Shown: positions 10,130-20,624 of the stretch, one piece after another
How positions within the stretch are numbered: position 1 is the first letter of the stretch
Layout: the number at the start of each line of letters is the position of its first letter
From: Haplomitrium mnioides
Lineage: Eukaryota; Marchantiophyta; Haplomitriopsida; Calobryales
Length of the DNA stretch: 38,385 bases
Direction: 5' to 3'
Assembly: GCA_049999725.1 (NCBI GenBank)
Contig: JBNGIS010008301.1
Span: 26,648 to 65,032, forward strand
Position numbers and translations under genes: made by a program
The notes under the pieces: generated by a model
Database searches by the model: none
Told to the model about the DNA's origin: nothing
Seen by the model: the letters and a program-made list of their open reading frames with translations, nothing else

Positions 10130-13100
10130 TTTTAGCATACCAGGATTGATTGCTTTTTATCTTTCGTACTCAAATAGATTTCATTTAATAATAGCTAGAG
10201 TGGTTTTCTTCAATTGGTTTTTTTGTGTGAGAAGAAAATCAAAAGACAAAATTGTAATTTGCATAACATCAAGTACCTCAATATGCAACTTGGATTTTTG
10301 TTTCCTTTTTGTTGTTGCTATTTTGTTCAAGGAAGTATTGTCCAAAAAATGCATCCTCAACCTCACAAGCAAACTATTGAACATATACTTGTTTTGGGTT
10401 TGGAGGTTTGTCCTCATCAAATGACAAAAATTTGGGGACTTTTGGCAATCCAAAACGGTCTTCTCTTTGGATCAAAAGATGCAACAACACAAATAAACAT
10501 TCTAACTTTCACCTCGTATAGGTTGCCAAATTTGTGCTTGTATTGGGTGTTGTGCAAAATTGTCCCTTCTCCCTACCTAGGTGCATCATCATAGATTGCT
10601 CAACATGTAGAAAGTATTTGTTGTATTAGAGCATCTTCTTTTGTCTAATGACCATCAAGGTGAGAACGTAGACAAACATTTTGAGAATCATTACAAGTAC
10701 TTGCCAGTTGTGAAGGTAGAAAGGTGAGCTCTACTTTGAATCCTCATCTTTTTCTTTTAAGTATATAAACCACAATCTCTTGTTAGGCGAGAAAAAAGTC
10801 GTTCCACCATTGAATATCAGAACTTGTAGAAGTTCTCACTTATATTGTCTCTAATTGCAAGCACCACTTTCTCGACATTAAGTTCTCTTTCTCCTTTTGA
10901 GATCGTATGATTTCAGAATATGCCTTGAGAGGAATCAATGTTGAACTTAAAATTTCTTTGTCCACTTCAAGTAGGCACTCACAAATACCATAAGAAGATA
11001 ACCAAAATTCATATGGTGAAAACTACTTGCTCCAAATCATTGTCTTGGAATTATTTAACTTGAACTTGAATTGTTGATTAAAGGTAATATCTTGTATCCT
11101 TTGAAATAGAGAGGGACATTGTTGTAGAAACATTTTAAAACCTCAAGTTTCCATCAAAAGATTTTTCTGATGTTAAGGATTATACGATAATTGTAGTGCC
11201 TTGCTAAGACTCGTAATTGTGAAAGCTTTGACATGTTTCAAATGTTTTGAGAATCTATTGAACATTTGATCGATTTGATCATGAGTATGGCCAACCATGG
11301 GAAATCCCACCTTGATTTTTTGGAAAACATTCTTGGCAATAAAGAGACAAAGATATCCAAATACAATGGAATTCTTATTCTCTTGTGTCATGTTGTCGAA
11401 TTGAAAATACAAAGTTGGAGGCAACGACCTTTCAAAGTCACATAATATTTTATTGAGAACTATAATTGTCAAGTTGGAATCACTTCTCAAGTTTTCGTAG
11501 GTTGCAAAGACCCTTTAAGAAAGAGCATGATTGAATATTAAAGCACCAACAACATACACACCCACTAAACAATCTTTATCATGTTTTTTGGTGGCGAAGG
11601 CTAGTGTAGAATAGCTATTTTCTTCTGAAATATTCTATCGATGACAATTGCCAAGTTCTTTGACCAACAATATAACATTTTCTTCGATGGTTTGCAAGTT
11701 TTGTTATTTCTTTTATTTGTTAGTCACAATGAAGAAACAATTGACAATTATATTTGACTGCATCATCACAAAGCACAAAAGAGATAAATGTAGTTCAATA
11801 AAATGTGTGTTGATGTTTCAAACTTCAAAATACAACCTTAGGTGCTAAAAATATTCCAATCAGCTTAAACTAATGTTTGGATTGGTAGAAGAGAAAATTT
11901 ATTAAAAGATTAAAAATAAACTTCAGTTAATTTAAATAAAGGAGAACATGAATAACATTCACAAAAGTACTTGTTTTTGACTTGAAATAAGCAAAATTTT
12001 TGAAAGGAAAAACAAGATTTGTGATAAAAAGGTCCTAAACTAGAACTGTAATTTCAAAAGTAGCTTGGACTCTTTGTTCGCAAAGGATTAAAAAAAACAA
12101 TTAAGAGATCCTATATGCGCATAGGATTATTGGAAACAATAACTGATCTTATGTGTGCATTGGACCAAAAGCAACAACAACAATATCATGATTTGCTTTG
12201 ACTATTGTCGTGACTAGATTTGAAAGAAATAAGAACAAAACCTATGCACTCATAAGACTTGCAAACAACAAGAATGATTCTTGTCATTGTTTCTTGAGCA
12301 AAATACTCTTGATTCAAAGAAACAAAAGCAAAATTTGTTGCAAAACTAAGGTCACCACCAACAATTAGCTTTATTTCCTTGCTTTATTTGACTCTAGACA
12401 AGGTTTGGATTCAAACTACAAACAATAGACCCTATGTGAGCATAGACTCTGTTCTTACAACTCAAGTTTCTAAGGTTTCTTTGAGTCAAATCTTGTTTCT
12501 TGAACAACTTGACAAAAAAATGTCTTTTAGCACTAAGTTAGGAAAGTAAAACATCTCTAGAACTAAGCTTTTAGTCTCATTAAAAAAGCATTGATTAACC
12601 ATAGGTTTCAAAAGAGAAGAAATTTGTTACCTTTTCTGGACTCCAAGACAGATTTTTCTCGCAATGAACTTATTTCTTTGTATGTTTCACAAACAACAAA
12701 TCTATTGCCCTTTGGACTTTCAACATTTGGAAAATGAGTTCTCCAATGTTTTGTAAAACCCGAAAAACTAAGAATGCAATTGGAATTTTTTCTCTTTCAA
12801 ATAAGTTGTATAGTAGTCATAAACTTCCCATTTTGTAAGATTAAAGAGCAAGTTATAAACTTTGTGAGTGAGCATTCTCTCATAATGTCCTTGAAAGAAA
12901 TTGTTCATCTATTCACGCACGAATACTTCTTTAGCACATAGTTCTATTTTTCCAAAAATACCTCTAAGATCTTCATGTTTGAGATTTTGAATCCTTTGGA
13001 TTCTGTTATTCCCTACTAATAATATTAATTTGAAGGATCTTCCATAGAAAAAAGTGCCACAAGGCAGAGTGAATCGATTGTCAACATGAGAGTCTTTTCT

Positions 13101-13531
13101 TAGAATTCTTTACTGACAATTTTCAAAATATTTGTCTAACACAATGACAAAAAATTATTTCAACAACATAAAATTCTTCTCAATATCAAAATTGATAGTG
13201 GATCAAGCTTTTTTGTCACAAAACTCTCGTCATGATGGACTTTCCACAAATAAGTTTTACAAAAGTTGTTTACCCATTTGGATTTTGGCCCAAATAGCAA
13301 ATTCTTTTGTAGTGGTGGTTGATTTGGTCTGTAGGAAAATCCAGCTATCAAAGATAATTCATCATCTTGAAGATCTTGAGCATCATCAATAATATTGCTT
13401 GTTCATTTGCAATAAGATTTTGAAGAATGAAGACCACTTTGATAATTGGGAGAACTTGACCATGCTGAAATGGAATCTTCATCAATATCCTTAATATTAA
13501 GAAATGTTTTTTGCAACATAATCGATGCCAT
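10130..13531 (-). pseudogene. DUF7869-type (putative transposase) gene of e2, decayed
   Basis: Reading the minus strand from an ATG at 13531, the product begins MASIMLQKTFLNIKDIDED and runs to FGPKSKWVNNFCKTYLWKV. Further on come TLPCGTFFYGR and HWRTHFPNVESPKGNRF (near 12750-12690). The core lies at 11490-11173: L-P-P-T-L-Y-F-Q-F-D-N, E-N-K-N and V-G-H-T-H-D-Q-I-D-Q-M-F-N-R-F-S. That combination is typical of DUF7869 proteins, which I believe include RNase-H-like transposase relatives. A C-terminal part has DITFNQQFKFKL, then PFWIAKSP near 10450 and FACEVEDAFFGQY. The stretch 12600-11550 contains palindromic repeats and is probably intron. Several stops (e.g. in YCK*T, RE*MN, WSK*FS) show it is dead. 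It diverges from the ParB gene with under 50 bp between them. Confidence 0.62.
12050..12450. repeat. Sparse palindromic repeats inside the DUF7869 gene
   Basis: Units such as ATCCTATATGCGCATAGGAT, CTTATGTGTGCATTGGACC and CCTATGTGAGCATAGACTC, irregularly spaced. No coding frame is recognisable here, which fits an intron, as for the arrays in the plus-strand gene. Confidence 0.6.
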
Positions 13532-13559
13532 TGGCAACAGCTCCAAAGAAATGTTGATT

Positions 13560-14790
13560 AACTAAGACTCTTTGGTAAAATCATTTCCCAAACTGTCGTC
13601 TAAAGATTCCTCCCAATCTCCAACCAACTCATCTTTGGTAGCTACATTATCTTCAACACCTAACATCTTAGATGAGGAAGGAGAGTGGGAGCCAGTTCAG
13701 GCTCCAAAATCAAGAGATAAGAAAATAGTGTACAAGAGGCTTCGTATCTTTTAGGAGCAAGAGCAAGTAGACCCTCAGACAGTGGCTGAGGAAGACAAAA
13801 ACAAAATTAGGGAGTCTGCAATCTAGTGATGCAAAGTCCAGGAGGAAACAATAACAATTTGGCTCGAAAATTTTAACCTTTCAAAACCAAGAATGGATAA
13901 TGGGGAACTATTCCAAATTAGAAAGTTGAATGAGGATTTTGTGGAGCTTTTAGTGCAAAAAAAACCTACAAACAAGTATGAGCATAGCTTCTTTATTGTT
14001 GTGGTTGACTGGAAGTGCGGGTTAAAGATAAGTCATAGTTTGATGTGAGGAACCCTAGCAAGTATAGATACAAGATTACATGAGGCAATCACAATGCTCC
14101 CACAAGGCAGCTTTTAATCACCAAATATAGAGCAAAAAACTCCTATGCTTTTGTTATATAATTGTTATGTTTACGTGGAGTTGATTTCGATTAAGGCCAA
14201 TGTATTTGCAACAAATGACAATTACGACCAGAGGTACAGATTGGAAATAATGTCGATTCAGGAGGTCAAATATTGGCATCAGAGGTACACAAAGAGTGGG
14301 ATGGTGTCACCTCAAAAATTAACAAAAGGAGTTGTTAACGATTTTGGAGATAAAGCCAAAGTCAACTCTTGAGAAGACAATCACTTCTTATGACAATTAG
14401 TTCCAGCTGGCATTCCAAAGTGGTGAGCTCTAGGATTTTTAGCAAAGAATTTTTTCTATGTGTGAGAAAAATCAAGTGAAAATCTAGAATCTTAAGGCAA
14501 AAGGATTGTTGAGAATGGAGGACATGAAGTGGACAACATGGAGGTCTCTTCAAGGTCTTCCGAACAAAGTTAAAATTTGTGTTTTGAAACATGTGGAAGC
14601 CAAAGAGCTTTCAATTGAAGAAATACCTTGAGAATTGGAGAGACATAAGGTTTTGACGGTTATGGTAAAGGCTTTTTGCTCCAAAGTCTACTATAGCTCT
14701 TGAGAAGAAGCTAGGATGGAGTACCCCATTCACATCGAGGAGTCAAAAATATCTTCATTTTACTCAAGCTTTGAGAAGCTATTGGCAAGT
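13560..14790 (+). pseudogene. ParB-like exon of the e2 ParB-methyltransferase gene (decayed)
   Basis: Aligns with e1 787-1870 and e3 16860-17650. It opens with a Ser/Thr-rich linker and EGEWEPVQAPKSRDKK, which gives the correct frame for the same region of e1. It then reads EDKNKIRESAI, EETITIWLENFN, KLNEDFVELL and the strand SFFIVVVDWKCG. The G-N-H-N motif is at 14084-14095, followed by ATNDNYDQRYRLEIMSIQEV near 14207-14265 and RSLQGLPNKVKICVLKHVE near 14545-14600. The donor position reads TTGGCAAGT, a GC donor or a mutated GT. Stops occur at 13753, 13825, 14081 and 14370. The upstream exon and intron seen in e1/e3 are missing: the exon is fused almost directly to the start of the divergent DUF7869 gene, probably by deletion. 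Confidence 0.6.
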
Positions 14791-14874
14791 TTGTTTTCCC
14801 AATGTACAATTGTAGTTCTATAATTGTATTGATTTTTTTTTAAAAAGTTGTTTTGCTAGAATAAAAACGACTCA

Positions 14875-15260
14875 TAGTCTATACGCGCATGGACTATCAA
14901 GTCTATACGCACATGGATTATCAAGTCTATGCGCGCATGGACTATCAAGTCCATGTGCACATGGATTCTCTAATCCAAGTGTGTCTTTACACTCAAGTCG
15001 ATGCAAGCCTAAACATTGAAGTCCATGCGCACATGAACATTGAAGTCCATTTGCGCATGGACTTGAGTGTCAATGCACGTAAGAACCTAAGAGTCTATGC
15101 GCACATGGACTTAAGTGTCCATGCACGCATGGAATTAAGAGTCCAAGCGCTCCAAGACATTCAAGTCCATGCGCAAATGGACTTCAATGTCCAGGCGCAC
15201 TTCCACTTGAGTGTCCATGCATGCATAGACTCTTAAGTCTATGCGCACATGGACTTGAGA
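14875..15260. repeat. 24-bp palindromic minisatellite array of e2
   Basis: About fifteen units with cores GACTATCAAGTC or GACTTGAGTGTC alternating with ATGCGCGCAT or ATGCACGCAT. The plus frame stays open for 115 codons (M-D-Y-Q-V-Y-A-R-like) purely because of the repeat. It occupies the intron after the ParB exon. Its right edge is joined directly to the methyltransferase tail, so a deletion removed the exons carrying motifs IV and I. Confidence 0.88.
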
Positions 15261-15264
15261 TTGA

Positions 15265-15528
15265 TATTAATCTATCTATATCCTACAAAGAGTTTTGACG
15301 ATGGCTTATTTGCCATAAGATGTGACTGAATCGCAAATAATGTACGCATACCACTAGGAGCATGTTCTATCTGGTACTGCAAGTGCTACTAGAAATTTTA
15401 TTGTGATCTCTAGGACTCCAAAGTCTCGGCAGGGCTCTGTAGTAGCTACAGATGCTGAAGCTCCTCAAGAAATTGATTTAGATGAGATCATTCCTCTTGA
15501 AGAGAATAGGGCTTTAGCATCATATTGA
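15265..15528 (+). pseudogene. C-terminal tail of the e2 methyltransferase
   Basis: Matches e1 3345-3582 and e4 37390-37152. It reads SIYILQRVLTMAYLP, then VTESQIMYAYH, PKSRQGSVVATDAEAPQEI and DLDEIIPLEENRALASY, ending at TGA 15526-15528, with AATAAA near 15543. The catalytic and SAM-binding parts are absent, so this copy could never have encoded an active methyltransferase after the deletion. Its clean ending defines the C-terminus of the family (D-L-D-E-I-I-P). Confidence 0.65.
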
Positions 15529-15839
15529 TGTAATTTTTGTATATAATAAAGTATTTTCTTCACAAAATATTATTTGATTTGTTTTCATTCTTGTTGCATT
15601 CCAAATCCAATTTAAGTATCTTCTTCACGATTCAATTTCTTACACAAAATTATTTTTGAACAAAATGTATTGGCTTTCATAAAAATTAGCAGTGAATTCT
15701 ATGATGGCATGGAAGCTCTCTTTCTTTTTTTTTTCAATTTGTGTTCAGTCATTAGTTCTTTCTCCAGTCATTAGTTTTTGCAATCCCTTCTTAGAAGGGC
15801 TTCAGCAGCCCTTACGTCCAAGTACTCAGCAGTGTGTGC

Positions 15840-16170
15840 TCGTCTGGGCTTTAGCTATCCATGCACGCATGGGCTTTAGTTGTTCAAGCTTGTGTGGGCT
15901 TTAGTTGTTCAAGCTTGCGTGAGCTTCAATTGTTTGTGGGCCCATAGATCTTATCAAACAAAACGCGCCTAGGCTTTAAGCTGTCCATACACATGAGCTT
16001 TAGTTTTCCATGCGTGCATGGCTTAGTAGTCTTTTCACAATTTCACTTCAACAGTCCTCTTGCTTCTACACTTTAGGGTTCTAGTTCAAATTTCCTTCAC
16101 GTAAAGGCTTCAACATTCCACGCGTGTTTGAGCTTCATCATTCCAAGTGCAAAGCAACTTTAATAGTCTC
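15840..16170. repeat. Palindromic repeats in the e2 3' tail
   Basis: Units of about 30-40 bp such as TATCCATGCACGCATGGGCT and TTCCATGCGTGCATGGCTTA, separated by TTTAGTTGTTCAAGC-like spacers. They occupy the same place as the tail arrays of e1 (3780-4120) and e4 (36535-36960), between gene end and TIR. The spacer sequence differs, so the arrays evolve separately. Confidence 0.7.
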
Positions 16171-16564
16171 TACATGCACAAGCTTTAAGACTATGATTCA
16201 AAGTTTTTTCATGTCTTAGAATCTTTTTTTCTTGAATATGTTTCTCATAAAATTTGAATGATTTAATGAATTTTTAAAATTAATGATATCATTGTTAGTT
16301 TTGAAAATATTTAACAACAAATGTCGTGTACATTCATATATATTTGCTTGGTGATGCTCATGCTTTTTAAAGAAAAATTTATGAAAGCAATTTTGATAAA
16401 ATTCTCATAAGAAGATTTGTTTATAATACATTGTACACTCAAAATAAGCCATTTTGATATATAAAATTATATTTTCTTGAAAAAGAATATTACTAGCATC
16501 AAATTCATGATTTTTGATGCTAAAATTTCAAAATTGGTTTTTGCGAAAACCAAATGAAATAGAA

Positions 16565-16601
16565 ACCCAATAGTGGTTTTTGGTTCAAAGTAGCAGTTGT
16601 T
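16565..16601. repeat. Right terminal inverted repeat of e2
   Basis: Contains TTTTTGGTTCAAAGTAGCAG then TTGTT. It is the inverted counterpart of the left end at 8373. It is preceded by AACCAAATGAAAT, like the subterminal GCCAAGTGAAACAA of e1. Confidence 0.75.
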
Positions 16602-16765
16602 AAGCATTGAATACCAAGTCCATGGATGTGTTGACTATTGAGTACATATGTGCATAAAATGCCAAGTTCATATACGCAGGGGCAACTTCACAAAATCTTT
16701 TTCAACACTCGCTTGGACTCCTTAGTCAGAGCGCATATGGTCTCAATAGTCCATCTCTCTGAAAA
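16602..16765. repeat. Palindromic repeats, right half of the e3 first intron
   Basis: Diverged units (ACCAAGTCCATGGATGTG, CTTGGACTCCTTAGTC, CATATGGTCTCAATAGTCC) upstream of the ParB exon. With 8170-8345 they form the same array class, split by e2. Confidence 0.55.
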
Positions 16766-16784
16766 TTCTTAAGGTGAAGTATAG

Positions 16785-17650
16785 TTTGTTGCTTTTGCAA
16801 TCCAGTTTGCACCCAAGTGCAACATCATTCAACTTTGATGCAATAGAAGGACCTTCTCCAACAACAAAATAGAAAGCTTCTTGCACAATGTATGCTTACA
16901 AACAAGTTTGTGCATTCATTTTTCATAGTGGTGGGGGACCTAAAATGCAAGCTTAGTGATAAGCCAAAGTTTGATATTAAAAACCCTTACGAGTATAGGT
17001 ACAAAATTTTTGAGAGTAATCACAATGTTGCTGCAAGGCAACTTTTGATTATGAGGTACCAAGCAAAGAATGTGATGCTCTTGCTTTACAATTGCTACAT
17101 GTACATAAGGCTCACACCAATTGAAACTTAGATTTTTGCAATAGACGACAACTACAACCCAAGGAATCAACTAAAGATAACCCAATCTAAAAATAAATAA
17201 ATATTGGCACTAGCATTTTTTTGAGAGCACGATGATTTCATCTAAAAAATTAAAATGAACATTTCAATTGAACTTCCATACTAGGGAATTGTGGATGTTG
17301 CAATAGGCAACTTTTTCATTGTGGGAAAAGAACCAGATCAAAGGCCAAAAGCCAAAGAAAAAGGATTTCTTGAGAATAGAAAATATGAAGTGGATGCTTT
17401 AGAGGTCTCTACAAGGTCTTCTAGATGAAAAGAAAAATCTATTTTGAAGAGAGTTGAGGTTGGAGAGCTCTCAACTGATAAAATGTCTTGAGAGTTGGAG
17501 AGATGTATAGTTTTGGTGGTAATGGTAAAGTGATTTTGTTTGGAGGTTTGCTGTCAGACTTGAGAGAAGTCAAGGATGAAATCTGTGATCTATATAAAGA
17601 AATCAAAGATGTCTTCCTTTTACTGAAGTTTCAAGAAACTTTTGATAGTT
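16785..17650 (+). pseudogene. ParB-like exon of e3 (decayed)
   Basis: Reads MLTNKFVHSFFIVVGDLKC from 16892, then NPYEYRYKIFESNHNVAAR with the conserved N-H-N at 17018-17026 (GNHN in e2, GGNHN in e1). It continues with LLLYNCYMYIRLTPIET, AIDDNYNP and, after shifts, NMKWM and RSLQGLLDEK. Stops include 17129. At the donor position the bases are TTGATAGTT, so the GT is lost. Relative to e1, the segment between EYWHQ and KWTSW is shortened. Confidence 0.57.
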
Positions 17651-18215
17651 TCTTTATTTTCATTCAGCATTTAAAATTTTTGATTTTTATTACTTGTATA
17701 ATTATTTTTGGCTGTTATATTTAATTTTAATTGCTAGCCTTAGCATGTTTGTACACATTTGGACTCGTGAATCCTTGATCGCTTGGACTTGTTACTCCTA
17801 CTCTTTTACTTTCCAAATTTTTTTTATTTTTTCTATTCTAATCTTTCAAATCATTTTTGATTCCAATATGTTTTGGTTTTTATAGGATGACAAAACAGTG
17901 AAATGTCAACTCGCAAAGCAGTTAACAATGATTGTGATAAGGAAAAAAAGAAGAATATGGCCGCCAAATAAGGAAACCGATGAACAAGATCAAGCTCCAA
18001 CTTTGGTTTCATATCTTCTAGCTTTTCTACTCCACTACCAAAAGGCAAGAAAGTGGAAGCTAAGGAAATAGAGGAAAAATTTGGCTTGAGTTTGGAGAAA
18101 GTTGTGAATGCAGATGAAGCCAATCAACAATCCTATGTAGATGAATTCAATGTGGTCTTTTACCATATCTACGGAGAGTTCAATATGCATCAACTAAAGG
18201 GGTTCATTAAACCTC

Positions 18216-18613
18216 GAGATTTTACTTTGGTAATTGCAAACATTCATTATGTTATAACCTTAAAGAATGCAAGTATAATGATTAATAAAATTTTTCAAAT
18301 TATGACATTTTTATATTGTGTCATTCTTTGCGGCAATATATATTTCAAATTTTTGGTTTTTTGTAGTCATGGTATCTCGTGAGTCATTGTACGAGTTTCT
18401 CTTTTATAATTCATTTTTTGTTTATTTGTATGTAATTGTTTACTTTATTGCTATATCCAATATATTTTATGGTACTGTAATAGGAAAAAAAAAGCATTCA
18501 TCATTCATGTGGTTCTAGAATCTCACAAGCTCATAAGTATTGGATAGTATGCTACTAGACAAAGGAAGGAAAGTAGAATATCGAGTCATTAATATTCAAA
18601 CGGACAATGTGAC
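18216..18613 (+). repeat. Left arm of a 400-bp inverted duplication
   Basis: Begins GAGATTTTACTTTGGTAATT and ends ACGGACAATGTGAC. The right arm, 19034-19432, is its reverse complement with only scattered mismatches. The arm includes the motif IV exon end, the whole following intron and the start of the next exon. It is therefore a DNA-level duplication, not a spliced copy. The loop is 420 bp. Confidence 0.93.
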
Positions 18614-19033
18614 TTGTCAACCTTGTGAAATTATGCAAAGTTTTTTTATATATCCCGTATTTTTTATGAAACTTTAACATATAGAAATGACACTCTTGTA
18701 AATGTTTACTAGAAGCTAGATGTTCTATATAAATTTTTATTGATTATCTGTCTTGAGAGAAAATTTGGATTTTAGATCTTTACTATGGGTTTGATAAGCT
18801 TAGTGTGTGCTCTTAGATTGATGAGAAATTGTATCGTTCTTGAATATGATCGATGGTAGTCAATTTATATTTCACAATGTGTTTTGATGAAGGCTTCTTT
18901 GCCATCAAATATGACCAAGTCTCAAATTGTATATCCTTGCTACAATGAGCATGTTCCTCTTGGTTCAACAATGGTATAAGAAGACTTAGTGGCTATTTTT
19001 GGGATAAGAAAGTCTCGTCATGACTCTTCAATA

Positions 19034-19432
19034 GTCACATTGTCCGTTTGGATATTAATGACTCCATATTCTACTTTCCTTCCTTTGTCTAGTAGCATAC
19101 TATCCAATACTTATGAGCTTGTGAGATTCTAGAACCACATGAATGATGAATGCTTGTTTTTTTCCTATTACAGTACCATAAAATATATTGGATATAGCAG
19201 TAAAGTAAACAATTACATACAAATAAACAAAAAATGAATTATAAAAGAGAAACTTCTACAATGACTCACGAGATACCATGACTACAAAAGACCAAAACTT
19301 TGAAATATATATTGCCGCAAAGAATGACACAACATAAAAATGTCATAATTTGAAAAAAGTTATTAATCATTATACTTGCATTCCTTAAGGTTATAACATA
19401 ATGAATGTTTGCAATTACCAAAGTAAAATCTC
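19034..19432 (-). repeat. Right arm of the 400-bp inverted duplication
   Basis: Reverse complement of 18216-18613. It interrupts the last methyltransferase exon between the residues equivalent to VVTDAEA and DLDEII of e2. It is the inserted copy, because e1, e2 and e4 are uninterrupted at this point. Confidence 0.93.
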
Positions 19433-19639
19433 CATTTTTGTTGTAGAAGATACCATCTGTCTTGAAGAGGATAAAACCAATGAAGAAGCAACTAAATGAT
19501 ATATATTTTTTAATTCTTAATAAAGCATTTGCTTATAAGAAATTGTTGAAGCCCATGTTGCTATACAAAAATGTTCGTGTTTGAATGATTGAGTTTTTGA
19601 TTAAAAAAGAAAAGGTAATATGTAATATTCTTGCGTTGA

Positions 19640-20270
19640 AGTCTATGCGCATCTAAGCATCGTGAATTTATTTTGAGCTTATGGGTACTCAAATGAACGT
19701 ACAAGCAACAAAGTCTATGTGAGCATGAACTTCGTTACTTTTATTTATCTTACAAGAACTTGGCTGAAATGTAAAAGCAACAAAGTCCATGTTCACCTAC
19801 TCATCTAAACTTGTCTTTAAACTTAAGTTACATGCATAAAATTTTTGAATGTCGAAGTCTGCTCTTTCTTTAGCACCATTGTTTGATTTTCATGTTAAGA
19901 GTACATATTTTTAGTTTATAAAGGATGGAGTATATGTGCACATAGTCACCTTTGTTTTGTTTTGATCTTGGAAGAGTATATGTGAAAATTATGAATTATA
20001 AAATGCTTGCTTGCAGGAATCAATTATTGGATTTTGATTTGTAGACTATATGTATATAAGTTATTAGACATGGATATTATGCACGCATAGCCATTCTATT
20101 AGATTTTGATTTTAAGAGAGCATGTTTTGAAGATACACATATTAAAGTTCATGCACATATTGTTGTCTTTTTTTGGTTTTCATACTTTAGTAAATTGCTA
20201 AAAGTTGAAAGCATAAGTTTGAAAATTATAAATGATGAAGTTTGTGTGCATTTATGCATTGTTTTTTCAT
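19640..20270. repeat. Degenerate palindromic tail of e3
   Basis: Remnants such as AAGTCTATGCGCATCTAAGC, AAAGTCTATGTGAGCATGAAC and ATTATGCACGCATAGCC at long, irregular spacing. They fit the 3'-tail array position of the family. No gene is seen. Confidence 0.5.
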
Positions 20271-20584
20271 TAAATAAAGGTTTTATTGAAATTTGTAATG
20301 TTTTAATCAGTTTTGTATCTTATAAATATTGTTATGAAACTTGAAAATATTAATGACAATGATTTAATACATTTTGTTTGTACTCTCTGTGATTTTCTTT
20401 ACGGAAACAAATTTTAGGTTTTTTTCAATGTTTGATTTAAAAGTTTCTTTAAATACAATGAGTACATGAACAAGCAAATTGCAAGAATTTTTTTCTTACA
20501 AATAAATATCATAAACGTAAAAAATCATAGTACTTAATGTTAAATTTGAAAGTTAAATTTCTTTAGCGTGAAATGAAAAAGAAC

Positions 20585-20619
20585 TCAGTAGTAGTTCTTG
20601 GTTCAAAGTAGTGGTTGTT
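20585..20619. repeat. Right terminal inverted repeat of e3
   Basis: TAGTTCTTGGTTCAAAGTAG then TGGTTGTT. It abuts the Copia LTR that begins at 20624/20625. Confidence 0.72.
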
Positions 20620-20624
20620 AGTAT

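Larger units (their letters stand above)
8373..16601 (+). mobile_element. e2: both-ended ParB/DUF7869 TIR element, about 8.2 kb
   Basis: The only copy with both ends in view. The left end has CGCTACTTTGAATTAGGAAC and the right end TTTTTGGTTCAAAGTAGCAG, which are inverted repeats over about 35 bp. Inside are two divergent decayed genes: a DUF7869-type gene on the minus strand (13531 to about 10130) and the ParB-methyltransferase gene on the plus strand (from about 13560). The methyltransferase core has been deleted, leaving only its C-terminal tail. Palindromic arrays lie at 9255-9545, 12050-12450, 14875-15260 and 15840-16170. It sits in an intronic array of e3. I could not define a convincing target-site duplication. 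Confidence 0.65.
17886..19499 (+). pseudogene. Methyltransferase exons of e3, split by an inverted duplication
   Basis: After the acceptor TTTTTATAG (ending 17885) it starts DDKTVKCQLAKQLT. The motif IV region reads FTLVIANIHYVIT at 18223-18261, so the catalytic Asp is Asn. The donor is AATGCAAGT (GC in place of GT) and the acceptor ATAG ends at 18483. Motif I has decayed to W-I-L-D-L-Y-Y-G-F near 18765-18791. After the coding text for KSRHDSSIVT (to about 19033) a reversed copy of 18216-18613 has been inserted. The tail resumes at 19433 with VEDTICLEEDKTNEEATK and ends TGA 19497-19499, followed by AATAAA. Non-functional. Confidence 0.65.
16602..20619 (+). mobile_element. e3: main part of a third ParB-methyltransferase element
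   Basis: Continues from 7885-8372 across the e2 insertion. It holds the right half of an intronic array, a ParB-like exon, an intron, methyltransferase exons with a large inverted duplication, a degenerate tail and a right TIR ending at 20619. It is the oldest-looking copy: more stops, a destroyed motif I and few intact CGs in its repeats. Its left boundary is unknown. Confidence 0.6.

Noticed and set aside
10146-10594. Plus-strand ORFs of 92 and 126 codons
   Set aside because: The minus strand here reads the C-terminal part of the DUF7869 gene (PFWIAKSP, FACEVEDAFFGQY), so these are shadows.
8373-16601. Target-site duplication for e2
   Set aside because: Flanks CAAGT and AAGCA share only AAG, and the exact TIR end is uncertain by a few bases.
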